NCBI GenBank assembly: GCA_964017235.1
Contig: OZ024938.1
Location: 11,709,454-11,773,453, forward strand
Length of the DNA: 64,000 nucleotides
Direction: 5' to 3'
Source of the DNA: Sabellastarte sp. h YS-2021
Lineage: Eukaryota > Annelida > Polychaeta > Sabellida > Sabellidae
The notes beneath the pieces are model-generated. The model had not been told where the DNA came from. It was given only the letters and a program-made list of their open reading frames with translations, and did no database searches. Within the stretch, counting starts at the first letter, position 1, and each line of letters opens with the position of its first letter. A program made the position numbers and the translations under genes. Shown one piece after another: positions 46,090 to 58,429 of this stretch.

Positions 46090-46947
46090 CATTTAATAAA
46101 CTATTCTAATTCTAATTGAACTTTTATAGCACTTAATCTACCCATACAATAGGACTCTAAGGCGCAACAAAACCAAAAAGCAGTCAACAAAATTTCAGTA
46201 TCCAGAAATACAAGAGGAGTCAAGCACCACAGAGAATGCCAGGGGATGATCCAGGCTACGGTAGGTATGCTTTGGAGTACAGGTAGGTTTTAAGCTGCTT
46301 TCTGAAAGAGGCCAAGGAGGGAGAGGCATGAATCCCATCTGGAAGAGCATTCCACACAGTGGGAGCATCAAAAGCAAAACTATTACCAAACTATTTGACA
46401 GATTTTTTAACAGAAGGGTAGAACTTTGGAATGGCAAGGAAATTGTAGATTGAACTTGGAGAGGCTCCTGAAACATGAGTTGTAGTAATCCAACTGAATA
46501 CTAACAAGAGCATTAGCCACAAGCACAGAAACATGAGTAAGAAACCGGCTGACATGTCTGAAATCACAGACTTCAACAAAACAACTTTTGCAGACATTCT
46601 GAACATGCTTGGACAAGGAAAAATCTGAATCAAACCACACAACCAAATTTTTGACTGAGTCAACAGGGCAGAGTGGACTGCCTAAGATATCAATTGGAAA
46701 ACATGCTTTCAACTTGTCTCTCTGTCTCTTCAAACCAGAGATGACAAACTCGGTCTTATCAGGATTCAATTTGAGCTTAGTAGTTGACATCCACTCTTTA
46801 ACATCATCTAGGCACCTGTTCAACTTTTCAAAGGCAGCAGATGCATTCTTCTTAGATAAATGTACATAAACTTGGCTGTCATTTGCATAGAAATGAAACT
46901 TTATTCCTTTACGTTTTCTGATAATCAAACTGAGGGGAGTGGTGTAC

Positions 46948-47813
46948 AACCCAGTAAACATTAGAAACATTTTAAAATGATTTAAACATTTACATAACAT
47001 TTTTAAAACCTATTCAAACCTTATCTTAAGGTTTTCTAAACATTTTCAAAGAAATGTTTACGCTGTAATGTTTAAAAAACATTTTATAAATATTCTATTT
47101 GCAAATGTTTTCACTGAAAATATTTATTAAATAAAATAACTTAAGAAGCTCGGTTTGACTAGAAATGTTTTTTAAACATTTATAAAATGGCTAAAGAAAT
47201 GAAGGTTATGCTAGAAATGTTTTTCAAACATTCATCATGAAGTGTTTTATAAACAGTACACATAAACGGTTTAACATTCTGTCAAAAACATTTTTAACCC
47301 ATAGTTTTAGAATGATTATTAAACCTTCACCTTCAAACATGACTAAACAAAGATGGCGGGGAGTAATAATAGGGACACAGAATTTTGTTGACTGCTTTTT
47401 GTTTTGTTGCGCCTTAGAGTCCTCTTGTTTGGGGAGATTAAGCGCTATAAAAGTCGAATTAGAATTAGAATTAGGGGATTTTTGAGAACTTTGTCAAAAA
47501 TTTCCCCACATGTAATCCTTAAAAGTAAGAATTGAATGAAGGCACAATTTTTAATCCACTGTCTTACAATTTTAGACATAAAATAATATTTTCATTAGTG
47601 AGCAACCTTAAAAAGATGCTGAATTTGACCTCTGACCCATTATTATTCAGACATTAATATGTTCATTTCTAACATTTATCATTAAATCTTTAATAAACGG
47701 TATACATAAAATGTTTTAAAAGCATTCTATTATAAATGGTTTTCATACCCATAATTTTTAACCTTTGCCAAACTTTCCAAATGTTTGCAAAACCCAAAAA
47801 TGTTCACTGGGAA
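46948..47813. mobile_element. AATGTTT-rich MITE with AA duplication, nested in the LINE
   Basis: The ends are inverted: CCCAGTAAACATT at 46950 and AATGTTCACTGGG ending at 47811, each flanked by AA. Removing the insert and one AA joins the LINE frame exactly between its FS and LYTTPLS codons, which fixes the boundaries. The interior is full of AAACATTT/AAATGTTT words in both orientations. It also holds a 100-bp piece at 47379-47480 that matches the 3' tail of the host LINE family. No transposase is encoded. Confidence 0.87.
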
Positions 47814-48799
47814 TGAGAACTACAAAAGGCCCAGGACAGAACCTTAGGGGTTGCCAAATAGGAGTTTACAAACTTCTGACAAAGTAGAACCAATTTTTAT
47901 TGACTGATAACGGTGGCTCTGTTCTGAAATGATTCACTTCCTACCTGATCTATGGTATCAAAGTTGGTAGACAAGTCGAGCAATACTAAGGCAGTGAGTT
48001 CACCTCTTGACAATGATAAGTGAACATAAGTGAAGTTGAGTGATCAGCTTTATATGCCAACTGGTACAGGTCGTCTAAGTTATGGACATGAATATGTTCT
48101 CACAGCTGCTTAGCAACCACACATTCTACCAGTTTTGATATAAAACTGAGGCCAGATACAGGGTGATAATTCTTCAGGTCACCTGAAGGAAGATTTGGCT
48201 TTTTAATAAGGGGAGTGACCACAGCAGATTTGAAAGCATCAGGGACGGATCCCTCCATGAGTGAGCAGTATGTCGATGCATTCCTTGATAAGGAAAGTCT
48301 TCCAAGAATCTAACAGGCATGATTCTGTTGGCGAGGTTTTAATTATTTTATCAACAGCATCTTCAGAAACTTGCCTGAAGACAGTAATTTGTGGAGGATC
48401 TGAATGATGGTGAACCTCATATTCAGTGCCAGAGGGAGCGAAAGTATCTCTAATTTTCTCAAATTTTGTTCAAAAAAAGGAGGTAGACAGGTCAGCCAAT
48501 GACTTTTCAGACTCGTGTAATGGAAGTGTCGCATCAGAAACCCTATTCAGGGTTTTATGCAGCTCGCAACATAGTTTTCAAGAGTCATAACTAGTGTCTG
48601 AAATCAGTTTGTTGTAATTGTCTGTCTTGTCTTGTTTACAAGTGCATTGCACCGAGCAATCTGACAATGAAGCCGACTTCTGTTCAGTGGATTTTTAGCC
48701 CTACACCAGATTCTCTCAAATTGGCGCCTAATCTTTAATTGTCAGTCTAGATATGAGAGGTGCATGCCTATCAAGAACATTACCCAAATCACGTATATA

Positions 48800-49472
48800 T
48801 TGTTCATAAAGATCAACTACTGTAATTGACTACTGTAATTCCTTGTTCAGAGGTCTCTCTGCTCTAGAGAGGTCTCTCTGCTCTAGACATTCGGAGGCTC
48901 CAATGTGTTCAGAACAGTCTTGCAAGAACTGTGGCTAATACCACCAAATACTCACATATCACTCCTGTAAGAAAGAGTCTTCATTGGCTGCCTGTCTTGC
49001 ATCGCTCTGTCTTCAAGACAGCCCTGTTGGTGTACAAGTTTCTACATAGTGGCCATCCAAAATACTTTGAACCTTTCCTTAAACCCAGGCATAGTGTGTA
49101 TAGAACACGCAGAAGTCAATCTGATGGTGTGCTGCTTGAGGTCCCACATTGTGCTTCAATATATAAGTCTAAAAAGCATTTTGGCCTTAGCTTTGCATAT
49201 GATGCCCAAGGATTTGGAATGATCTTCCTGATGATGTACGCTCAGCTAAATCTCTCTCATTCAGAAAAAAGTTGAAAACTTACCTCTTTGAAAAAGCTTA
49301 CCCACCTTAGATTATCCCTAGTTTTTCATTTTGTCTCTCCGTGGTGTCGACCCCTGCAATGTCTCTGATTTAACGATTACGATCTCTGATTTTGGCTTTC
49401 TGCGTCTTAGAGTCTATCATTAGATAGAGATTAAGCGCTATAAAAGTACTATTAGAATTAGAATAGAATAGA
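48800..49472 (+). mobile_element. 5'-truncated LINE fragment inserted in the minus-strand LINE
   Basis: The plus frame reads DYCNSLFRGLSAL, KYSHITPVRKSLHWLPVLHR and KKLKTYLFEKAYP, the C-terminal end of a CR1/L2-like ORF2. It closes with GCGTCTTAGAGTC, GATTAAGCGCTATAAAAG and ATTAGAATTAGAATAG. A 20-bp direct duplication (GAGGTCTCTCTGCTCTAGA) lies near 48850, and a 1-nt frameshift near 49205. Confidence 0.85.
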
Positions 49473-50165
49473 ACTATAGCATCAGCTGGAGACTTAACAA
49501 AGGAAGTATTTTTGACATCTGATCGGAAGTCAGACATGTTAATATGGTGGTACCTTCTATATTGAACTATATTTGAGTGTGAGCCACTTGACAAGGGAAA
49601 TCAATTGTGCATTTGACCAATGCATGATCAGATACAAAATCGCAAATTTTGACATCAACAATAGTATTCTGATCACTGGGGGATAGAATGAGGTCCAATA
49701 TGTGACCATGCAGATGAGTAGGTTTATAGACTACCTTTCTTGATTCATGTGATCTGAAATAGTTAATGAATTTATAGCTATCACAAACTGGAACATCAAC
49801 ATGAATGTTGAAATCGCCACAGATATAATATGAAGAATTAATAGATGACAGGTAACCAACAAATGACATGAATTCTTCCAGAAAGTTACAGGTACATGAT
49901 CCTGGAGAGAGGTAGATGCAGGCAAGCAACAATGAATGGCCATGAAGCCCGATTAACACCACCTTGTTCTCAAATGACTGATAAAAATGAGATTCTATTG
50001 TATGGGGTCTGTAGGAGCATCTAATGAAAAAACCAACACCACCACCAATACCTGAGGGATGAGGCTTGTAAGGAAAAAAGTTATAGGCCATAAGAAGCTG
50101 TCTGAATCAAAGGGACGAATATGAGTTGCCATGAGGCATAGAAAGTTAAGGTCATTTGAAGCAAC

Positions 50166-50409
50166 CATATGGGCTAGGATTTTTATTTGTTGTTTTACGT
50201 CACGTTCAACAGCCAGGGTCATATTGCGACGGGTAGTTTAGAGGTGGATGAAACCAGTGCATACTGCACTGTAAACCACCGGGCATTGGCAAGTAACTAC
50301 CAACTTTTCAACATGAAGCACCCAGCCCGAGATTTGAACCAGCAGCCTCAGAGGTTGGAGGCGAGAACTCTAACCGCTACACCACCGAGCCCCCTCATAT
50401 TGGCTAGGA
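50166..50409 (-). mobile_element. tRNA-derived SINE inserted in the LINE endonuclease region
   Basis: The SINE body is 50180-50395 in minus orientation. CATATGGGCTAGGA (50166-50179) and CATATTGGCTAGGA (50396-50409) are target duplications with one mismatch. The head at the right has the B box GGTTCAAATCTCGGGC in complement and GGCTCGGTGGTGTAGCGGTTAG as A box. The tail GTGACGTAAAACAACAAATA is at the left. Confidence 0.94.
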
Positions 50410-50579
50410 GTGGACCCTTATTCCTTACAGATCTGACATTCAAAACACAGAGTGTGAGTGGACCAGGGTTGAGGAACACATCTACTCCCAGTAGCAGTAA
50501 CAACATAAGCCCTCTTCTATTAACCATGGCTAAGCTCAACTGTGGGGGGGGCCTCAAGAAATATATCCCTACACCTCAA

Positions 50580-50657
50580 CACAGTCACAATTCTTCGTCC
50601 TGTGGGCAACTGACAGGCACAGTCACAATTCTTCGTCCTGTGGGCAACTGACAGGCA
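50580..50657. repeat. 37-bp perfect tandem duplication
   Basis: The block CACAGTCACAATTCTTCGTC plus CTGTGGGCAACTGACAGG occurs twice in a row, at the 5' edge of the LINE. Confidence 0.9.
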
Positions 50658-50699
50658 CCCTAACACCACAAGATGTTTTAAATATGGCAGGTGAACACA

Positions 50700-51660
50700 C
50701 TGTGGCAGAGCCAAAGTTAAAGGTCACACCATGACGTTGCACACCTAGCAATGTCACTACCAAGTGTCAACCTTCTATACCTTATGGAATCAAAAAAATA
50801 AACCAGACAAGATATCAATACTCATGATCACTATGACAAAGTCAAAGTCCAAATCAAGGTCACACCATGACGTTGCACACCTACAACCCCCAACCAATGT
50901 TCATACCAAGTATCAACTTCCTACACCTTAACGTTTCTGAGATATAACCCAGACAAGATTTTATAGGTCAAGGTCACTATGGCAAGGTCATACAAAGTCA
51001 CACCATGACATTGTACACTTACTGCCCCTACAAAGTATCAACTTCCTACACCTTACCAAGTGTCAATATTCTACACCTTATGGAATCAAAGAAATAACCC
51101 AGACAAGATTTCAATACTCATGGTCACTATGACAAGGTCAAATCAAGGTCACACCATGACGTTGCACACCTACAACCCAACCAATGTTCCTACCAAGTAT
51201 ACACTTCCTACCCCTTATGTTTTCCGAGATATTGCCCAAACAAGATTTTATATGACAAGGTCACTACAGCAATGTCAAAGGTCAAATCAAGGTCACACCA
51301 TGACGTTGTAAACCTACTGCCCCTACCCAATGACCTTACCAAATATCAACTTCGTACACCTTAGGGTTGTCAAGATATAGCCTGGAGAAGATTTTATAGG
51401 TCAAGGTCACTACGGCCAAGGTCAAATCAAGGTCACACCTTGACGACGCACAGCTACAACCCCTAACTAATGTCCTACCAAGTATCAACTTCCTACACCT
51501 TATGGATGCTAAGATATAGCCCGGACAAGATTTTATAGATCAAGGTAACTACGGCAAGGTCAAATCAAAGCTACACCAAGACATTGCACACCTACACCCC
51601 TAACCAATATCCCTGCCAATTATTGACTTCCTACACCTTACGGTTTCTGAGATCAGCCCA
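50700..51660. repeat. tandem satellite of about 140 bp, seven copies, rich in AGGTCA
   Basis: Copies begin with AAGGTCACACCATGACGTTG at about 50715, 50860, 50996, 51145, 51290, 51430 and 51566. Each contains CTACCAAGTATCAACTTCCT, GAGATATAGCCC-GACAAGATTTTATAG and TCAAGGTCA motifs. TCAAGGTCA is the extended half-site bound by monomeric nuclear receptors such as FTZ-F1/ERR. The array lies just upstream of the minus-strand LINE's 5' end, so it might be the LINE's 5' region. Confidence 0.9.
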
Positions 51661-52503
51661 GACAAACTTTTTCCCACTGCCCACCTGCCCATTCGGACAC
51701 CATGGGTGAAAAAAATGAAATATGAAAAAAGTGGGAATCCAGAGACAAAGCATGAATGACACCAGAGATGCCAAGCAGCCGTGAAGGATATTGAGGGTAG
51801 GCTTGAAGGGGTATATATTCAAATTGCCATGAAAACTGTGTCTTTTGTTTTGTCATAACTGCAATATACTTCCAAATGTTTTTGTACTTCCAAATGTTTT
51901 TGCACAAAATTGTAGTTTACAATACACTAGTGATATACATTTTAACTTTTATTACAAGTTAGCTCCCACCCCCTCACCCCGAAAAGAAAAAGGAAAAATT
52001 ATCTTCATCTATTAGCATCATTTTATTTGAACTATGAATGAAATAAATACATATTTACCCAACCAATGCAAAGAATCAGCCATGAAACTTCTTCATAGTA
52101 AGAGCACTAGTGAATTTAAGAGAAAAAAAAGGATTTTTTTAGCCTGAAATTTTTCTACGATTTATGCATGGATATTAATGTCAAAATACTGTCCCAAATA
52201 ATTTATACAAATATTTATAGGTTATGGGATGGCGGGGAAAAATAAGTAATTTCTTGGTTGTTATTCCTCAGTATATATGCCAAATACGTTCCATAGTGGA
52301 TAATATAAACAAAAAGGGGCTATGATAACCGCTATATTTGTACAATATTAATGTTAAAGTAAAGCAGCATATTCTGAAAGGCTTGTAGCTAAATAAAATG
52401 TCATCATATTAAAATGTCACTTTGTGCTTAATTTTTGCAAATAGCACATCATAGTAAAAGGTCCCACTACCCAGAATATAAAAAAGTACTGGAAAAATAA
52501 GCA
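51661..52503. other. AT-rich spacer downstream of the second oxidase copy
   Basis: No gene is supported. It would contain the 3' UTR of the second copy. Confidence 0.35.
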
Positions 52504-52655
52504 TTATAGCAAAACTCTATTCCTATGTTTATGCAGTTTACATGCCAGGCAAATATTTAGAAGAGAGAAAGTGAAAGTTAATATTATTAGACTTATTTCA
52601 ATCTTCTTATACAGGGTCTTTTCTGCAGTGCAGGTATTTGGTGTATGTGCATCTT
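52504..52655 (-). pseudogene. exon 14 of the second oxidase copy: membrane anchor
   Basis: It has 152 nt (phase 1 acceptor TTCCAG, stop TAA at 52506-52504). It encodes ISLIILTFTFSLLNICLACK and a basic tail (KLHKHRN). The anchor is well kept although the upstream exon is frameshifted. Confidence 0.85.
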
Positions 52656-53209
52656 CTGGAAATAAATAAATAAATAAATTAATTATTTAAAAATGCATAA
52701 CAACGCTCCAAGTCAATCTCAAAATTGCACACTTAGGTAAGTTTATTATTAAGATTCAAGTCAAACTCAAATATGAGTTTGAGTACAGAAATGTTTACAT
52801 CAAATTTAGCCAAGCAAAAAATTCATGGTTCATATAGATAGATAGATGGGGAGATAGATAATGTTTATTCAGTGTAAACAAGAATTTTACAATATAACAT
52901 GAACAGCAAGTATATATAAAAGTACACTTTTTTAATGTTAAAATACATACGTAAATAGTATGCAGTATTGCTCTAGATTTTAAGCAGGTCTTCAGACTAT
53001 GACTTTTCAGCTGATTATAGGAAATTAAATGTTTTCATATTTACTTTTAAATTCAAGTTTCTTTAATTGTACCTGCAAAAACATTCTGTGAATTCAATTA
53101 TTTGTTATTTGACATTTTTATATCTACACTTCAGTTTGACAAACATTCATCATAATTTGGCCTAACAAAAAGTATCAATGGTTAATCACAGAAAGTTGTA
53201 CCTACTTAC

Positions 53210-53449
53210 CACCAAATAATTCCTGTTTGACTGTATGTTGTACGTTCAAGCCACTGTTTCCTGTTGACAGAAACCCCTCCCCTATTCTATAAGGGTCACT
53301 GCAGTCTGTCATGTGACCAGGCACTGGGGCCATATCAGAATTTTCTCCAACTTTCAAAACCAGACATCCCTTCTTCGTTATGAAATTCCGTATGGCAGTG
53401 CATGTACCAGTAACCAGGGTTGTTGGCTTCAAATTGGACCACAGCATAT
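53210..53449 (-). pseudogene. exon 13 of the second oxidase copy, 2-bp deletion
   Basis: It encodes [20 protein letters not shown] and EFHNEEGM in one frame, then after the 2-bp loss continues as [18 protein letters not shown] in another. The splice sites are intact (acceptor TTTTAG, donor GTAAGT). Confidence 0.88.
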
Positions 53450-53497
53450 CTAAAAGTTAAGAAAAAAAATTTAACTACAAGAAAGTTTCTGTTATAG

Positions 53498-54076
53498 TCC
53501 TGGAGCTAGGTAAGATTTATTTTTGTCGGAAGCGCCAAAAGGTCTGACGGTTGTTTCTTATGTGAAATGTACTTTTCATGTTCACATTAAAGCACACAGC
53601 TCCCTCATTATAAATACAAGTTTTGTATCTAGTATTCACAAAGATGTTACTCTTCAAATAAAGTTTTGAACGAGAAATCAAAGTTTCTGTCTGGACTATT
53701 AATGATTTTGGTATCAAACTGCTATGGAATTATAGTCTATCCAGTTTATATATGCTACTCAGACAGTGATATTTCATATCAATGTAAAGCTCAATGTCTG
53801 CACTTTCTGGTGGTATGTATAGTATTTCTGTGTTTTATATTTAAGATTTGTGCAGGAGCAGATAACGCTTGGTGTGCATGCACACTGCGCTTCCAAAAAT
53901 TGATCTTTTTTCCCTGTGGGGGTACTTCACTCTGAATTAAAATTTCATGTCTTCCGTCTATCTGTATGATCATAAGAAATGGATTTTCAGATTCCTGAGT
54001 AACTTTCACATAAGAAACAACCCTCAGACCTTTTGGGGCTTCAGACAAATATAAGTTTTACCTAGCTCCTGGACTA
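53498..54076. mobile_element. MITE of about 575 bp with 70-bp inverted ends
   Basis: The left end GTCCTGGAGCTAGGTAA and the right end TTACCTAGCTCCTGGAC are inverted copies. The similarity continues inward about 70 bp (CCAAAAGGTCTGA-GGTTGTTTCTTATGTGAAA). TA on both sides is the likely target duplication. There is no transposase. It lies 50 bp from exon 13 of the decayed oxidase copy, in intron 12. Confidence 0.85.
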
Positions 54077-54305
54077 TTATTTATTTATTTGGGGGTTTAC
54101 ATCGCTTTCACTGCTGTACAGGTCATATCACAACAGGTAGTTGGAAGGGCAGAGGAAACCAGTACATACAGTTGGTCAAGGTTCTGTACTGTAAACTGCC
54201 GACCAATGGCAAGCAACTACCAGCTTTCCCACTTAAGGCCGCGCCGGGAACCTAACCCCAGCCTCAGAGATGGGAGGCGAGAGTGTGGCCCCTCCTGGAC
54301 TATTA
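54066..54305 (-). mobile_element. tRNA-derived SINE at the MITE edge, 14-bp target duplication
   Basis: The SINE body is 54080-54291, minus orientation, flanked by CTCCTGGACTATTA at 54066-54079 and 54292-54305. The target duplication contains the MITE's right end, so the SINE came after the MITE. Confidence 0.94.
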
Positions 54306-54399
54306 AGACATTGTAGATATTACAATTTTTGCACTTTGTAGTTGTGCCTGCCAAAATCAATACATCGTTGATAAGAAAGATCTAGTTAAAATCTAGTGC

Positions 54400-57300
54400 A
54401 CTTCTGCATTATTTTAATCCATATAGTTTTCATTGGTCTACATGCAAATCTTCTACTTTACAAGTCAAAGGTTCACATCTCTAGTTAGTGTTATTTGTTA
54501 CCCTTGTGAGGGGCTGAGATGGTGCAGGAAAGTCAAAGGAGGAAGAGCCTTCTGAAGATAACTGGCTTAAGCCAAGAAAGTAAGATCTAACTTAAGGATG
54601 ACTTAGGCCATCCCTAGAGAGTGAGAGAAAACCTCTAAATAGAGGAATGAAAATCACTCCTTCTCCTTCCCAAAGGGAGTAAGAAAGATTGTCTAAAATG
54701 TGAAAAACTTGGCTCAGCAAATGAAAAGGGTTCAAGAGGAGCCTTGGTAAGAGCCTGCAGAACCAAGGATTAAGTACCAAACAGGTAGGTGACGACTACC
54801 CTAATTCTGGACTTAAGGAAGCTCTAAATGAGACTTCCTAGCTCCTTATAAGAACCCAACTCCAAGTAGTACATGGGGAGAGCTGACCTGTATCCCTATT
54901 GTCTGAAAATAATTCCTAAATAGAAACAAACAGCAATAAATGGGACAGTTGAAGCATGGCAGAGTGGCCATGTTTCTCACAAGTTTTTGAAGCAGTTCCA
55001 CATTGCTTCATAGACAGTTATGGACCCCTCCTGAGAAAATTCTTCTTAATGGAGACTTCAGCTAGAAAGCTTGAAGAAAGGAACTCCATAAAAATTAATA
55101 ACAAAACTCAAGATGAGATTGTTATAGAAGAATAAGAGGAAGAGCCAATGGCTTTCTAAAAGGAGAACTTGAGGCCAAAACCTGGCAATTACCAAGGAAG
55201 GCTACAAGAAGCATGATACAGCTCTGAAAGTTGATTAACTTCCTGGCCATAGAGGACAAGGAGCTGAAGGAGGAAGGAGTAAAAGAAGTACTCCGGACCA
55301 AAACACTCCAGGGCATCTGTTGCCAGAGCCTAAGGATCTAGCACAGGAGGCACATGCAAGAGCAGCTTGTGATTGAATCACATGACAAAAGAGATCTAAA
55401 TAAGATGAGAAGTCTGAGACTACCATCTGAAGATCCAAGAATTGAGGGGCCACCTTATTTGAAAGGTGAGAAAAGACCTCCAGAGATGGTCTGCCAAGGA
55501 TTCATGCCCCTGGAACATGAGTAGGTGGAAGAACAGACTTGTTTTTGTAAAAATAATGGCAAAAGATGCCAAAATACACATGTCCCAAGAGTGGAAGCTG
55601 TCTTGATATAAAGAAAGCCCAGACAACAGTGTTACCTGGACTATCTGAAGAATCCCTTAAAGAAAGGACAAGTGAGGAACAAATGTCTTGAGAACAAGAC
55701 ATCTGAGTTGTTTGAGGCTGAAAGGATGATCCTTTGATGAAAGGATAATACAGGAACAATGTCTGAGCAAAAAGGACAGCTATGAGCTCTAGAAGTGATG
55801 AACAGACTGGACTGCTACATCAAAAATAGACCTTAGGTGGTCCACAGAGCACAAAAAACTCCCAAACCCTGCAGTGAAACATCCATGAAAGTAGATGTAA
55901 AAACTAGGGAATTAAAGGGAGGTATGCAAAGACATAGTTCCCAGGATATTACCATCTTGAATGAACCTTCATAGAAGGATCAAGGAATGGAAAATCCAGA
56001 GCACCTTTGAGAAGGAAAATCAAGTGTCCTGAGGTGACACAGAAGAAGTGTCATGTGCAGGGACCTTGAAGAAGCGGCTTCCAAGTGGAAGCCAAAAGAA
56101 ATAAGGAGCCCAGTTGGAGAGGTAATTAAGAAACAGGTTAAGAACCTGACCCAGGAAGGAGACCTGTTAAAGAAACAGATCTAAATACTTCCTGCTAAGA
56201 ACCACTCAAAGTTGAAAGTCAACTCTAATAGAGTTGGAAAATGAGCCTCTGACAACTATTGGCTCTAATTAGCCAATTTGTAGTCACATGTGCACTGAGA
56301 TGCCCAACCTCAAAGCCAACTTTCCTTACTTCCTTGACTAAGGAAGTTAATCCTGAAAGGCTAGTGGCTAGACCATAAGGCATTGCCACAAGTTGGTACA
56401 CCTTGCCCAAAAGCAAAACTATGAGCAAGAGTGAACCAAAGGAGCCAAAGGAGAGAAAGGAGGCAAATTGAGGAAGAGAAGTGGTCCACTGGCCAATCGA
56501 GAAAATGATCAACTGATAAGTTGCATCCTGATAGTCTGGAAAACCAGGAAAAGATATAAGTCTAATGGTGGTTTCCAGTATATCTTTGTCAAGGATAATG
56601 CCCTGAAAAAATCAGGAAAACAGGAGCTCAAGATACTTGAACTGCTCATGTGAACAGACAGTGTGAGACTGAAAGACAAAGAACAGCATTCTTCTGTGGA
56701 GAAGAGCTGAAGAAGAAATCAGGAAAGTGGAATCTGAGAGACCACTGGAAGGTGAACCAAGTTCCAGATTGCTGGAAAAAGAAAGGCAGCACCCAAACAT
56801 TTCAAATGAAATGGAAGAAATCAGTTGACCTCCCACTGGCAAGTGGAGGGATCTGGAAGTAAGAGTGAAAATTTGAGTAAAACACAACACTCTTATCTCC
56901 TGAAGGACACCATAATAGAGGTTGAGGCTGAGCCTCTACCTCTGGAAGGCATTCCACCATCAGAATGTTGGAACCTGGAAAGGAACCACATCCGTAAAGC
57001 ACTAAGTTAGAGAGAAGACTCCCTAGTTGGGAGGAGACCCCAAATTACCCTACCAAGTGACTAGGCACAAGTGAGGGAAATTGAGAAAGAAATCTCTCAA
57101 AACAAAGTGCAAAGATGGCTGAAAAATGGCCATAGATCAACCAGCTAGAAGACCCATTGAAGAGATGTCCAAAGCATGGTGGATGAAAAAGACCACTGCG
57201 AAAGTATTGCCTTGTCAATCAACTTGAATAAGTGATCAACAAAACAGGACTGAAGGAAAAAATCCCACAGTATTAAGGACCCTAGTGTCCATCTCAGATC

Positions 57301-58320
57301 TCCCCTAATAGGAGAGGAACTCTACCTAGGGAAGAGAAGGTCTTAAGAACCCCACCAGGCTAGATCCCAGGTCCGGAAACCTGAGCAAGTCAACCCGAAA
57401 AACCCTCTAAAGAGGATTTGTACCTGGCCAAATTAAGTTTTAGAAGGTAAATTTGGGTAATTACCCAACCTATAAAACTTAGAATGAGAAGATCCCAAAA
57501 AGAGTGAGTGACAGAAATTAAGAATCTGGCCTCATGAAGGAACTTCTAGGCCTGGGAAAAGTGGTTGACTTTAGAGAAAAATAAGACCGATCAAAAGGAA
57601 AGAGCAGTCAAATTTATTCCCTAATTCTGTTGGACAGGAAGCTTGAAAATCTTCTGTGGAGAAGATTAAAGGATGAAGTCCTAAGCACCCATATAGTCCA
57701 ACAGACTGGCACCAAAAAGTTGGAATAGGGTTCCTGAAGTCTGCCTAAAGGTTAACTGTAGACAGAGGAACCGCCAACATACCCAAAAGGGAGATGTGCC
57801 CATTGATCGTCAGATCTAAAAAATGGTGAAAACGCAATAGAAAGCTGTTGAGTAACAGAAGATTTCCACCAAACCCCAAACAAAATTTTTCTAGATTTAG
57901 AAAATGAATGGAGTAGTGTTAAGGAAGTAGCAAAATCAGTTGGATTCAACTGATAAACTCTTCTAAAGGGACCCTGAACATGAATGGTCTTGAGAAGGTA
58001 ATCCCAGTACCAAAAAGCAGTCTGATTAGACTGAAGCCTAGGCACAAAAGAGGCCAAAGGACTAAAAATGGACTGAGAAACCAAATGACCAATTGACATA
58101 AAATTGGAATGTAGGATACCAGTAACAGTGAAATGGATCTCCAAAAGGTGGAAGACAAAGTCCTCCCCAGAAGCCGTAAACAGCCAACCTCCAGAAGTGA
58201 AGGTGGAGAAAGGCTAAAAATGGAGACCCTAGGCTCAGAATTGAACCCCAAAACACTGAAACCAGGATCCGAATTCCAGAAATGTCAAATGAAAGGGCCT
58301 GTACAAGTAAAGAACCGTGA
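54400..58320 (-). mobile_element. purine-biased relic of a DIRS-like retroelement
   Basis: Plus-strand DNA is strongly A/G-rich. Minus-strand translation gives retroelement-like pieces: MPYGLATSLSGLTSLVKEV (56225-56512), similar to the DIRS reverse-transcriptase segment P-F-G-L-A-T-A-P. A later segment around 55400-55260 (LLLHVPPVLDP, LATDALECF) resembles the RNase H end seen at 45330 (VPLYSSPVPDR). Stops are frequent, and the order of parts at 57750-58250 is unclear. The assignment is tentative. Confidence 0.4.
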
Positions 58321-58429
58321 ATGGTAGGTAGTAAATACCGTAATGTTACGCTATAAAATATGCGTTAACAAAGGAAATATAATACACATTATGCTCTGAC
58401 ATAATAATAATAAAAGAATTATGTAGAAG

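Larger units (their letters stand above)
46090..50560 (-). mobile_element. CR1/L2-type LINE, nearly full ORF2, decayed and nested
   Basis: On the minus strand, an N-terminal LGVDVFLNPGP and LNVRSVRNK segment (50557-50348) leads to an AP-endonuclease with ICGDFNIHVD and SDHALV (50091-49567). Then follow reverse-transcriptase pieces with LTALVLLDLS--FDTID (about 47990), GSVLG (about 47850), LYTTPLS (46940) and FYANDSQVYVHL (46900; active site ANDS instead of ADDT), and the C-terminal DYYNSCF. The 3' end at 46090-46170 is GCGCCTTAGAGTCCTATTG, CTATAAAAG and ATTAGAATTAG tails. Many stops and frameshifts are present. Three later insertions split it: a SINE, a second LINE and a MITE. Confidence 0.88.
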
